Part shown: in pieces, positions 35,622 to 45,645 of the stretch
Layout: every line of letters begins with the position of its first letter
How positions within the stretch are numbered: position 1 is the first letter of the stretch
Source: Trichomonas vaginalis G3
Lineage: Eukaryota; Parabasalia; Trichomonadida; Trichomonadidae
Direction of reading: 5' to 3'
Length of the DNA: 64,000 nucleotides
Assembly: GCF_026262505.1 (NCBI RefSeq)
Contig: NC_067204.1
Coordinates: 11,240,522 to 11,304,521 of the forward strand
The notes under the pieces: model-generated
The model's database searches: none
Seen by the model: the letters and a program-made list of their open reading frames with translations, nothing else
What the model was told of the DNA's origin: nothing
Translations under genes and position numbers: made by a program

Positions 35622-35994
35622 CTTAAAAAGTAGTCTTATTATCATGAAATACAAATATAAATTGCATTCTTTGCACGATATTGCTTTCTTTCCCCAAAAC
35701 ATAGGCTGAAAGAAACCTTTTTTATCTCGATTAAAATATTCATATTAATGGGTTATTTTTGATGTATTTTCTAAATATAGTACCAGATCTGAATTGCATG
35801 ATCATGTAAAATAATAAAATGAAAAAGAAAAATTCTGTATATTTTATAGTGAAATCTATTTCTCAAATTAGGTGTGTCAAAAAATTGAGAGAATGTCGAA
35901 AAGTGGTAAATACACCCTTAGAGAAATGAATGTATAAACAATAACGAAATTACATAAAAAATAATATTTTTAATTAACAAAACAATATAATTTA
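35622..35994. other. Intergenic, nothing seen
   Basis: AT-rich region between the beta-helix copy and the convergent importin gene. A short stretch after 35622 (TATTATCATGAAATACAAAT) is shared with copy 2 and marks the 3' edge of that repeat. Confidence 0.5.
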
Positions 35995-38900
35995 TTATTT
36001 AACAAATTTTTGAATTTGTTCTCTAAGTTTGTTTGAAGGTTCGCTGTTGTCGTGAACTAATTGTTTCGAGTATTCAAAGATGAATTGAACAATTTCTAAT
36101 GGTGGTGAGTCTTCAATGAACAAATAGAATGCATAAACAAGTGACAAGTTATCGCTTGGTTTCTTGCTCTCGTAATCATGGTCTCCAATCATTGAAAGAA
36201 CTGAGTCTTTGAAGAATTGAACGAATTCTGGAATGAGATTGTTCTTGTTAATCTGCATCTGAATAATATGGACTAATAATGTGCGACCTTCATTAGTAAG
36301 TCGTTCTCGATTTTCATTGAAGAATTCGAGGATATTTAAATAAAATGGAGTTTCGTCATTCAACAAAAGATTTCGAATGAGTGTATAAACAAAATATGAA
36401 ATAGAACTATCTTTCATGAAAATATCAAGTTTTTCGAAAAAGATGTCACTGTTTTCATTCGTGTTCAAAACAAAGATGGACCATGCGAGCAATGTTACAG
36501 GATTAATGCACTGTGAAGTGTTGAAATTATACAATTCACCTTGATTGAACTTTTGAATCCATTTGTCTTTGTCAATCTTATATAAAAGTAATTCTATTTC
36601 ATTCAGATTTTTCAATAAACCATCAATATTGTTGATTTCATTGTCTTGCTCTGAACTAAGTATCTTCGAGCTGTAATAACTATTATTGTACATGCTATAC
36701 GTGAAAAATGATGAAAAATATGAGATTGTGTTCATTTTGTTAACAAATGATTCATCAAATGTTAAAAGATTAGACAAGTATTGGCACGAAATCAAAAATT
36801 GATGTAATGCCATTTGGAAATTTTCTGAATAACTACGTGGAAATGAATCCATCTGTCGATTGAAAAGAACTAAACATGGTTCTGGTTCTTTGATATTCTG
36901 CAAAACACAGCCAATAATTGTTGATGCATATGATGAAATAGCTGGGAAAAAGAAAAGATAATTAATAGAAAAAACAGATTCAACAATGTTTTGATATATT
37001 TCTTCTGGAATTAAATTATATCGGAAATTCTTAAGAAAGATATCAAAACAGTTCAAAATATTCTCGAAATCATCTGACTTCAAAGCAATAAAAGTTCTTG
37101 ATTGAGGATTCAAATAAAGAGTGAAACTCTGGAGTTCATCAATTGGTGTTGTTTCTGCGAAGTTTTGTGTATAAAATGGTTGTTTCAAGAATTCGCAATT
37201 TCGATTAAGAAGAATTAAAATCAAATTCTGGATTTTTTCTTTGTGCTTCTTTGAAATTCGAACAAAACAATCATTGATTGTTGTCCATAAATCAAAACTA
37301 ATATTAGAAATATCAATATGTGAAAACGTATCAATGAATGTGTCAACAAATGAATCATTATCAACTTTCATGATGATTTCCATCAAACAGTAAAATGAAT
37401 TAGAAATAACATCACTTGTGTAACTGTCATCGACAATTAATTGAAGACATGTTTGGAAGATTTCTTCAACAAATGATGACATTTTAACAAAATCAAATTT
37501 AATAAATGTAGTATATAAACGAATCAAAACTGATAATAATTGATTACTCATATATTGATAATCACTATCATCAATAACTGCTTTGATATGTTCATTGAGT
37601 TTTTGACGCAATTCGAGTTGTTGGTCAAATGTTTCTTCCAAAAATTGTGAATTATCATTATCATAAATTTGGATTCCATTCAATAAACTGAAGATTATTA
37701 AATATTCTGTTTCATTTTGAATTCGTTCTAAAACAAAATAAACAAATTCTTTCGTTTTAACTTCATCGAAATAAAGAGATTTGTCTGAATCAATCAATGA
37801 CCAAAATACTTTAGCTGCAATGAGTCGAAGACTTGCATCTTCACTCATTAATGAAATTACAAGTAATTCATTTTCTAAAATGATATCAAGAATTTGATAA
37901 TATCCTGAAAACGCATTTGCTGTGAAAAGACAAATTGTCAATGCTGTTTTAACATAATTCATATCAGAAAAATCTTGTTTGTTCTGATTGAAAAGGAAAT
38001 CCCCGAAATTAGTGATGATTTCAATAACATGAAAATTAATGATTTCATTAATAACTGTTGCTGCATAATCAAACAATGAATCATCTTCATTTTCAGAAAG
38101 ACATGGATCATATTCATTGACAACTTCGTAACAATAAGGTACTAAAAATTCTTCCAACAAGCTCTTAAACGTGTGTAATAAATCAGCACCATATAAATGA
38201 ACAATGTCTGAAAGTAACAACAAGGTAAATTTAACAACTTTTTCTGATTTCGTGTTACTTTTGACTAAATCACAAAAATACTGTAAATAATCGATAATTC
38301 TTGATCTCATCATCTTGAATGTTGTCGTAAGTGTAGATTTCATTACTGATAATAGCTGTACGAGGCTGTTTTCATCTAAATAAGAAAGTAATTCGAAAAT
38401 ATAATTATTTCTTGATTCCATGTCGATATCGTTTGAAATAACAAATATTAGGTTGGTAAGTTTGACGTGAGTGTCTTGTGTGGTGTTCTGGTTGCTTATT
38501 GTAGTATCAATTAAATTATTAAAAAATTCTTCGCATTCTTGGGGATGAATGAACTTGTATGAGCAGCATGTCGTTAGATACTTGATAGACATGCATTGTA
38601 CGTCGTTGTTTGGTGATTCTGTGCCTTGAATAAAAAGTTCAACGCATTTTGGTTCTAATTTGTATTTGCTGGTACATTCAACAGCAATATCTGCAATGTT
38701 ATCTCGAGTTATTTGATCGATATTGCCAGAAAGGTAAATTGGAAATAAAACTGAAGAAACTGTGTTATCAAAGAAATCTTGAGTGACTATTTCATTTAAT
38801 GCTTGGTAATTAAGTATCATTCTATGTAAAAGAACTGCTCCTGTATTCTTTAGTCGTTCGTTTGAACTCTGAATGAGATTTAGTAATTCAACTATAGATT

Positions 38901-39015
38901 CTTGTGGAAAATTTTGGAATATTTGGTTAAATTGGGCCTCTGCTTGACTCCTCTGTTCATTATCTGTGGAATAACAAGCAGTTAAAGCATATTCTTTGAA
39001 CTCATCAGAATTCAT
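35995..39015 (-). CDS. Importin-beta family nuclear transport receptor
   Basis: A 1006-residue protein built of HEAT repeats. The N-terminus (STDNEQRSQAEAQFNQIFQN, then LKNTGAVLLHRMIL) matches the importin-beta N-terminal Ran-binding region. Length and spacing best resemble the importin-5/Kap121-Kap123 branch. It would carry proteins such as ribosomal proteins or histones through nuclear pores under Ran control. No membrane or signal sequence is present. The start ATG at 39015 is the only sensible one. The stop runs into TAATAAA, fitting the trichomonad polyadenylation pattern. It is divergent from the 40906 gene across 1.9 kb. Confidence 0.85.
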   Translation of the reverse strand: MNSDEFKEYALTACYSTDNEQRSQAEAQFNQIFQNFPQESIVELLNLIQSSNERLKNTGAVLLHRMILNYQALNEIVTQDFFDNTVSSVLFPIYLSGNIDQITRDNIADIAVECTSKYKLEPKCVELFIQGTESPNNDVQCMSIKYLTTCCSYKFIHPQECEEFFNNLIDTTISNQNTTQDTHVKLTNLIFVISNDIDMESRNNYIFELLSYLDENSLVQLLSVMKSTLTTTFKMMRSRIIDYLQYFCDLVKSNTKSEKVVKFTLLLLSDIVHLYGADLLHTFKSLLEEFLVPYCYEVVNEYDPCLSENEDDSLFDYAATVINEIINFHVIEIITNFGDFLFNQNKQDFSDMNYVKTALTICLFTANAFSGYYQILDIILENELLVISLMSEDASLRLIAAKVFWSLIDSDKSLYFDEVKTKEFVYFVLERIQNETEYLIIFSLLNGIQIYDNDNSQFLEETFDQQLELRQKLNEHIKAVIDDSDYQYMSNQLLSVLIRLYTTFIKFDFVKMSSFVEEIFQTCLQLIVDDSYTSDVISNSFYCLMEIIMKVDNDSFVDTFIDTFSHIDISNISFDLWTTINDCFVRISKKHKEKIQNLILILLNRNCEFLKQPFYTQNFAETTPIDELQSFTLYLNPQSRTFIALKSDDFENILNCFDIFLKNFRYNLIPEEIYQNIVESVFSINYLFFFPAISSYASTIIGCVLQNIKEPEPCLVLFNRQMDSFPRSYSENFQMALHQFLISCQYLSNLLTFDESFVNKMNTISYFSSFFTYSMYNNSYYSSKILSSEQDNEINNIDGLLKNLNEIELLLYKIDKDKWIQKFNQGELYNFNTSQCINPVTLLAWSIFVLNTNENSDIFFEKLDIFMKDSSISYFVYTLIRNLLLNDETPFYLNILEFFNENRERLTNEGRTLLVHIIQMQINKNNLIPEFVQFFKDSVLSMIGDHDYESKKPSDNLSLVYAFYLFIEDSPPLEIVQFIFEYSKQLVHDNSEPSNKLREQIQKFVK

Positions 39016-40905
39016 TTTTTGATGAATTGAAAAATCGGCTGAATATTTATTGAATAAAAATGATTTGGTAAAGATGAATTAAGGAAGTCAATTTGGAAAA
39101 TTTTTTTCACTTTAGGAGAATATAATTTTCCATTTGGAAAATTTAAAAAGTGAGACGCGCAGGATTCGAACTTTTTTAAAAGTTGATTTAAATGAATTTT
39201 AGTGTGGAATATAAGGATAATATCATATTTAAAATAAGAATATACTAGTTTAGGTGGTATTAATTTTTTCGATAAATTTGAGAGTATGTACGTTTAGGGC
39301 ATGAAAAGTGTTAATTCGCTCAGCGAAAGCTGAGCTAGCTTCGTTCTCGAAAGAATAAGGAAGGAGTGAAGGAGAATGATACAGAAGTTGACACATTCAT
39401 ATCATTTCAACAAATTTTGATCAAATTGAAATTCAATAAAATTCAATTCAATTCATATCCTTCAGTCAGTACATTGATATCCTTCTGCATCACAATGATA
39501 ACTCGGGCATCAATAGTTCTACAACTAACTCAGAAAAAACAAGATTATTACTTCCTGCTTACAGCTTTTAAAAAGTTTCGATGATAAAAATCACTCTACT
39601 CTCGTTTATCGACATATGGTGATAGTAGGTAAACATATTCTTATCGATATTAATAAAAATATTTGTACGAAAATCTTATCCAATTAGAGAGTTATTCATA
39701 AAGTATATGATAATTATAATTACTTTATCTTTGTTTTATCTTTGAATAAACAATTTAATTTAAATTGCATAATATTTTTTGGTTGAAAGACAGGAAACTT
39801 AGTTGAGTTTGTATTATTTTTATCGTTTAATTCATCGTATCAATGAGTGATCCAGATATTTAAGATATTTAGAAAAAATTTATTAATTTGATTAACAAAT
39901 TTTAATCAAAATAGCAAAAATCTATTTGATAGCTGTAAGCAAATAATAATTTCTATTTCAACCAAAATCACTTATTTTCATCTAAACGTATAAAATTGTC
40001 AATTTTATGAGAATAAATTTAAAATCTCATGAAATATAAAGGAGAGTAATATTTTTCAATTTTCTTTTTTTCTTTGTCTCAAATATTTTCTGTTGGGAAT
40101 TTTCTTGTTATCAAAAAATAATTTTAATATTTGTTTATTTCATTACATACAATAAAATTTTAAAAACTCTATTTCTTCTCAAGAAAATTTTTTCCTTCAT
40201 ATGAAGAAACATTTTGTTCTCCATTTGATACTGAGTCTAAATCTCGATTTTTGAATTTTCTTCTTTCCAAATTTCTTTTTTCCAAATTAGAAGTTTAATT
40301 CAAATTTTCAATAGTTTATATATTTTCTCAAACCGTCTCAGATTTTCTCACTTTTTAGGGATTTTCTCTCAAAATATACAAAAATAGTAATATCAATACA
40401 TGTGTCTAATATACTTTAAACCCATCGTGACAAAATTCAAAAACGAAGAGTTCTTCTCTCCAAATTTTTTTCAAAATCAAAAAAATGAGATAAAAAAGTA
40501 TGTTTGGAAAATTCATTTTTAGAATTTTAGGAATTTTCTCACTTTTCTTCCAAATTGACATCCTTAGATGAATTGATAAAAATACATGATATTTCCATAA
40601 ACGTCAACAACCAAAAAATCAAACAGCGTAATCGTGCAATATAACCTGTGATACTATTATCTTATCTGTAGACGAAGATAATTAGATATGAGATAATAAA
40701 TAAAAAAAGAATTTATGAAAATTTATCTAAATTTTGTAACGAAACAATTGCTATCTAACATCAATGTTCACTCGCCCATGTTTTTACGATCATGACCCAT
40801 TCAATGACAAATTTCATTTTTTGAAACTTCTTCAAGAAGATTTTCACTAATTTTTATATAAGTATTGGAATAAATCATCAAAATCCTTTATAGAGCCATC
40901 GGTAA
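39016..40905. other. Long AT-rich intergenic with hairpin and tRNA-like scrap
   Basis: No convincing gene. Two details stand out. GCTCAGCGAAAGCTGAGC at 39318-39335 is a perfect seven-pair hairpin with a GAAA tetraloop. On the minus strand, 39150-39172 reads TTCGAATCCTGCGCGTCTCA followed by T5, like the 3' half of a tRNA T-arm and acceptor stem with a terminator, but the 5' half is missing. From 40050 to 40560 the sequence is dominated by TTTTCTC and AAATTTT words. TCACTA at 40842-40847 could be the initiator for the 40906 gene. Confidence 0.5.
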
Positions 40906-42243
40906 ATGATTCCAAGCACTAAAAATATAAAAACACCTGATATATCACAACTTCAAGAAGTGACCACAAAATCAGGCCAATCAACATCTGAACAAGATCA
41001 AGATTTCATTAAGAATGTCAATGATATATTCTTGTTAACCAGTTTTGATGATTTCTCTAAGAATATTCAGCAATTAATTCTACAAATTCTTCAATCTGAA
41101 CGAATTAACACATATTTGACAAGCCAAGAATTCATTGATACTATTGCTAAATCCTTTAACGAAACTACTTCTGAAATTTTAGCAAAATTACTTAATTCGA
41201 TTATTTATAAAACAAATAACTTAGATAAGTCCGTATGTTTCTCTATTGTTTCTATTTGCATGAATTACTTATTAGATCATCAAGATATGGATTGCAAAGT
41301 ATTTCTTCAAATTTTCCGCAATCTAGCATCAATTCAGGACGATATTTATGATGAAGTAGAAGATTTCATTCCATTTATACTTGATTTCATTACAATTAGA
41401 GTCAATAAAATTGAACAAATGACAAATGACGAAATCAATTCAATTGCTTTCTTCATTGGACTTCCTTGTCGAAAAGTTGATCAATTAGATGAAAAATACC
41501 ACGTTTTACTATCAAATATTCTACTTTTACTGGCTACACACGATATCACAAATTATAATATCCAAAAACATACAATTCATGCAGCAACAGTGTTTGTTAT
41601 CAATGAAGAAACATACCAACTGTTAGTAGACAATTCATTTCTATCATTTTACCTTAATAATTTTATGAATTTTTCTCAAAAGCTTTGGGGAGACATTTGT
41701 TCATATTTTGGTGTTTGTCTCAACATAGTACCAAGTAATGACATGTTTTCTAGGTTTAATACTCAAATTTTAATTGAAAAATTAATTGATAACCCAAATA
41801 AGAAATATATCATTGGTGTATTTTATTTTTTGAATTGTGTCTTCCAATTGCAACAAGAAAACTTGTCTTCTTGGGTTTCTGCAGGATTAATTGAATATTC
41901 ACTTAGAATATATCCAGTTGCACCACAATTCATTAAGAAGTCAATTGTTGTTTTATTTGTTAATGTAATTTTGAACGGACAACCTGAAATTGTTAATGAA
42001 ATTTTGAATACTCCAATTCTCCAATATATTATTGAATTTTTTGAATATTCAAAGACAAAACTTCGAATACAAATATATAATATGATTAAATACATCATTG
42101 AATCTCAACAATTTGAATCAATTGATTTTAACTCAATTTTGGAAAGTGTTATGCCAATTGCTATAGAAGATCTCAACTCTGAAAAAACAGAAATAGCTGA
42201 ATTGGCCCAATATATTGCTGATATGGAAGATTTTGCTGAATGA
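40906..42243 (+). CDS. ARM/HEAT-repeat host protein
   Basis: 445 residues, starting MIPSTKNIKTPDIS. After a disordered Ser/Thr-rich 30 residues, the rest is a right-handed helical solenoid of repeated Leu/Ile-Asn helices (for example LNSIIYKTNNLDKSVCFSIV and ILEYIIEFFEY-like words). The C-terminus is acidic (EIAELAQYIADMEDFAE). The fold suggests armadillo-type adaptors such as karyopherin-alpha relatives, but the N-terminal IBB-like basic cluster is absent, so the partner is unknown. Confidence 0.75.
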   Translation: MIPSTKNIKTPDISQLQEVTTKSGQSTSEQDQDFIKNVNDIFLLTSFDDFSKNIQQLILQILQSERINTYLTSQEFIDTIAKSFNETTSEILAKLLNSIIYKTNNLDKSVCFSIVSICMNYLLDHQDMDCKVFLQIFRNLASIQDDIYDEVEDFIPFILDFITIRVNKIEQMTNDEINSIAFFIGLPCRKVDQLDEKYHVLLSNILLLLATHDITNYNIQKHTIHAATVFVINEETYQLLVDNSFLSFYLNNFMNFSQKLWGDICSYFGVCLNIVPSNDMFSRFNTQILIEKLIDNPNKKYIIGVFYFLNCVFQLQQENLSSWVSAGLIEYSLRIYPVAPQFIKKSIVVLFVNVILNGQPEIVNEILNTPILQYIIEFFEYSKTKLRIQIYNMIKYIIESQQFESIDFNSILESVMPIAIEDLNSEKTEIAELAQYIADMEDFAE

Positions 42244-42469
42244 TTGGAAAAAAATTTAAAATAAATAACAAGGATGGATATTCTTGCATAGAGCTCAAGC
42301 CTTTTGCCAATCAAAATCGATAATTTGAAGTTGCATCATCCAATTTCATATCTTTTCCCTAAAATCGAATTTTTAACTATTTTTGAGAAGCACTTTTTAT
42401 CCAAAATTTATGGAATAGCAAAATTCCCTTTTATAGGGGATAAAAACTATTTCATAAATCTTTTTTTGA

Positions 42470-43495
42470 AATGAATGTTATTCAATATTCTTTAAACATC
42501 AATTCTACAATGCAACTCGAATTCAAATTCACGAAGATTGGACAGAATTTTATCCAAACACAGAATCATACGAAAATTTTACAAACAATCATAGTAAACT
42601 TACAGCGAATGAAAACAATTATCATATTTCATCATGCTTTTTCACTCAAGTAAACACACAAGGTTCAGTTTACTTAGATACACAAAAAAATACAATCAAA
42701 TTCCTCATTGATACTACAACATTTAACAATTGTAGTAACAATCAAACATGTGGTTGTATTTTCTATCAACAAGAAGGCGAATTTGTTCAAGATCGCGTCT
42801 GCAGTTTCGCTTCTAAAGTAAACACACTATATACAGAAGGTGTTTACTGTAAAATTGATGTTAGTAATAGTAATACCTACAAAAATTATATTTATGATTC
42901 CTCTATTAGTAAAAGTGGAGATGAAAGTGAACTTGGAAGATATAATCTTTATTTAATAAACGGCCAAATCGAAATTAAATCAATCAACATTTCATTTTCG
43001 AAAATAGATTTTAGAGATTTTTATGAAGTTTATTCATTTTCAAAAGGATCAAATTGTTCATTTTCCACTTTTTCTAATTCAAGTGGAACTAGTTATAATT
43101 ATAAATTCCATAGTTTAAATTCTCAAGAAACTTTTGAAATTCGAAATTGTAACATTTTAAATAACAAAAATGGAGCTCTTCTTTGGGCAGAATCTGCTCT
43201 AGTTTATATCAAAAATAGTAGTTTTATAAATAACACTAATTCTCGTTATTTTTCAGGTACAATTACTTTAGATGGATGTTACATTGATAACAATTCTCCA
43301 AAAACATTAGGAGAAGTTATCTTTATAAATACCATCACAAATAAATTTACTCATAATCTTTCTCATTTTTCAACTGCTATTTGTTATGCAGATATTCCTA
43401 TTATTTATGAAATCAAAGAAAACATTCAACATAGTGAATATGTTTCTTTTCTTTGTGTTTTTCTTTTATCACTAAACATCTCATTTAAATCTTAG
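42470..43495 (+). pseudogene. Start-less beta-helix (Pmp-like) copy 2
   Basis: A 341-codon open frame that contains no ATG at all, preceded by TGA at 42467. It is closely similar to copy 1 in both coding and about 110 bp of upstream sequence, with FNNCSNNQTCGCIFY, NCNILNNKNGALLW and LDGCYIDNNSPKTLG. In another register a 60-residue ATG frame (42471-42653) overlaps its beginning, and equivalents exist in all three copies. Keeping such a long frame with no start suggests selection on the beta-helix part or a recent copying event. Confidence 0.7.
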
Positions 43496-43797
43496 TATTA
43501 TTATCATGAAATACAAATATTTGAATTGCATCCATTGAAATACTACTTATTTTATGTGGTGGAACTCCTATTTGATTTGTGCATTATATATTCTGTTGTA
43601 AGAAACATATGATTTACTCATTATTTTATGTTTATGAGTTTTGCTTATTATTTAGTTATCGTGGATTCAATTTGAGTGTTTGATAAGTGTGTGTGTGATC
43701 TTTTTAATTGATAATTTCAAAAGATCTCGAATAATAAATTTAATTTGAACAAAAATTTACTAAAACAAATAAAACAGTTTAATAACAATAATATAAT
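43496..43797. other. Intergenic, nothing seen
   Basis: A 302-bp AT-rich gap between beta-helix copy 2 and the convergent lectin gene. The first 30 bases belong to the repeat shared with copy 1. Confidence 0.5.
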
Positions 43798-45048
43798 TCA
43801 GAATTGGAAGTACTTTTTGCCGCGTTTTGTTGTGAAGAACGCCAAAATCGCGCAAAGCATCAAAAACTCTGAACTTCCAATATAAAACAAGATTTGGCTT
43901 GTTGTATTTCCTGATTTCTTGACCAATTCTCTGATGTCGAAGTCATCTTCAATTTCGGAAAATAATGAAGCGAGAGTTGCTGATTTCTTCGAGAATTTGG
44001 CAGCGTTCTCTGATATTGTCTCATTCAGCGACTTAACAACGAAGTTTGTATAGTTTAATCCAGCAGTTAATACTTCATGAGAAGATTTGACAATATTTGA
44101 GATCTTCAAGGTCCTCTCATACCACTTTGTTGTATAAGGATTAATTTTCTCGCGTACAAAGTAGTTTAATTCATAAAAAGAAGCTGTATCGAATGCAACT
44201 CTGTTTGCTTCGTCAATTACTTCAATAACTGTGGAGAAATTGGCTTCTGCGTTAGGCTGTTCGTCCATTCTGATATGTTCCAAGTACATCTTTTGGAATT
44301 CTGGGTTTCTATAATGGAAAATATGATTTGGCTGATATGTTCCGGTATTCCAACGGGTCATGGCTACTTTTCGCTTACTACTGATTTCATGGTTATTCAG
44401 TAAATGTATAAACAAGTCGAGAAGTTCGACTTTTGCGAAATTCTGGCCATTTATAGCAGTTACGCCTATGTAGTTTTGAGTAATATCGACATTTAGGTCT
44501 GATGAATATATGAGCTTCTCAGTTTTCAGTTTTCCTATCTTGATATCGATAGTTTGCAAATTTAATTCAATTGCAACATTAAAAACTGATCCGATTCTGT
44601 ATTCAAGCGACTGAACTGGCTTCAAGTCGGACATGTTAATCGTTTGAATTCCTCTGTTTTGTATGAAATAAAAGTCTAAAAAGTTTTTCTCTTCTTTTTC
44701 GACCAAACTTATGATGACTGCGATACCTTTAAACACCTGTGGTCCTCCGGCTAATTCGCCTTCGTCACCGTATTTATCAACAAACCACAGGCCAATTTGA
44801 GAACCCAAATCTCCTTCGCTAAACCTAAAATCATATGAAATACGCCAGTCTTTCCTAGGTATTTCAAGGTTTGTCCATGCGCAGCCACGTTTAAATTGAA
44901 TTGGTGGGACTAATTGAATACTGTCGTTAAAAACAATAGTTGAGCCTGCAAACTCCCAGTATCCTATTTTGTTATCAGAGCTAAGCTGGAATGGAGCTCT
45001 CAATCCGTATTCTTCTGATAAAGAAAATGAAAAAAAAAATAAAAACAT
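43798..45048 (-). CDS. L-type (ERGIC-53/VIP36-like) cargo lectin
   Basis: 416 residues. Residues 1-12 (MFLFFFSFSLSE) are a signal peptide. The legume-lectin fold spans about 15-225, with the family's GYWEFAGSTIV near residue 28, WRISYDFRFSEGDLGSQIGLW, and a late YIGVTAINGQNF segment. A helical stalk (260-370) and one membrane segment (SSEFLMLCAILAFF) follow. The tail TTKRGKKYFQF has two lysines and aromatic residues, like the KKFF-type transport tails of ERGIC-53. It acts in ER-to-Golgi transport of glycoproteins. TCACTT at 45055-45060 (minus) is a good initiator site seven bases before the ATG. Confidence 0.88.
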   Translation of the reverse strand: MFLFFFSFSLSEEYGLRAPFQLSSDNKIGYWEFAGSTIVFNDSIQLVPPIQFKRGCAWTNLEIPRKDWRISYDFRFSEGDLGSQIGLWFVDKYGDEGELAGGPQVFKGIAVIISLVEKEEKNFLDFYFIQNRGIQTINMSDLKPVQSLEYRIGSVFNVAIELNLQTIDIKIGKLKTEKLIYSSDLNVDITQNYIGVTAINGQNFAKVELLDLFIHLLNNHEISSKRKVAMTRWNTGTYQPNHIFHYRNPEFQKMYLEHIRMDEQPNAEANFSTVIEVIDEANRVAFDTASFYELNYFVREKINPYTTKWYERTLKISNIVKSSHEVLTAGLNYTNFVVKSLNETISENAAKFSKKSATLASLFSEIEDDFDIRELVKKSGNTTSQILFYIGSSEFLMLCAILAFFTTKRGKKYFQF

Positions 45049-45054
45049 TTAGAA

Positions 45055-45060
45055 AAGTGA
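45055..45060 (-). promoter_or_regulatory. Trichomonad initiator (TCACTT)
   Basis: On the minus strand, TCACTT lies just upstream of the lectin ATG at 45048 and fits the TCAYW initiator that directs transcription in Trichomonas. Polinton genes here do not show it at the same place. Confidence 0.7.
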
Positions 45061-45645
45061 CTGGATAATTAATAATTTTTGTCAAGAGATCAACTTTACA
45101 AAGTCAAAAAATAATACTTTATCAAGAATTACTTGTGATCATAGATAACACTCAAGAATTAAGATAAGTTTCTCCTGTTTTTATGAAATTTTGTTCCGAT
45201 ATCAGATCAATGAGTCATTAGTTCGACTTAAAAATGCCTTAATTATAAAAAACATCAATAGCTGAATATTTACCCTTACTACTAGACCTAAAATATATTA
45301 ATAGAAATTCAAGGAATCTAAATCATCATATTTTCTTGCACAAAGAATAACATAATCGTAAAATCATTTCTTGCATTAGCATAGAACGAAAGAATTTTAG
45401 CTTTAAATTGAATTCCACTATAAATATCAAAAAAATCGTCTATATTTCCATCTCAGAAACAAGATTACATTAACTTCCTTTAAAAAAACAAATAACTTAG
45501 CAATACTAATCTACATTTAGCAAATAAATCTACTATTGAAGCTAAATTTACAAAATTTCGATCTCAATTTCAGTAAATATTTAAAAAGGAAACTTGGCAT
45601 CCAGATAAAAGTAGATTTAATTACAAATGTTTATTACAAATTATC
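45061..45645. other. Intergenic, nothing seen
   Basis: AT-rich sequence between two leftward genes, without repeats or open frames of note. Confidence 0.5.
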
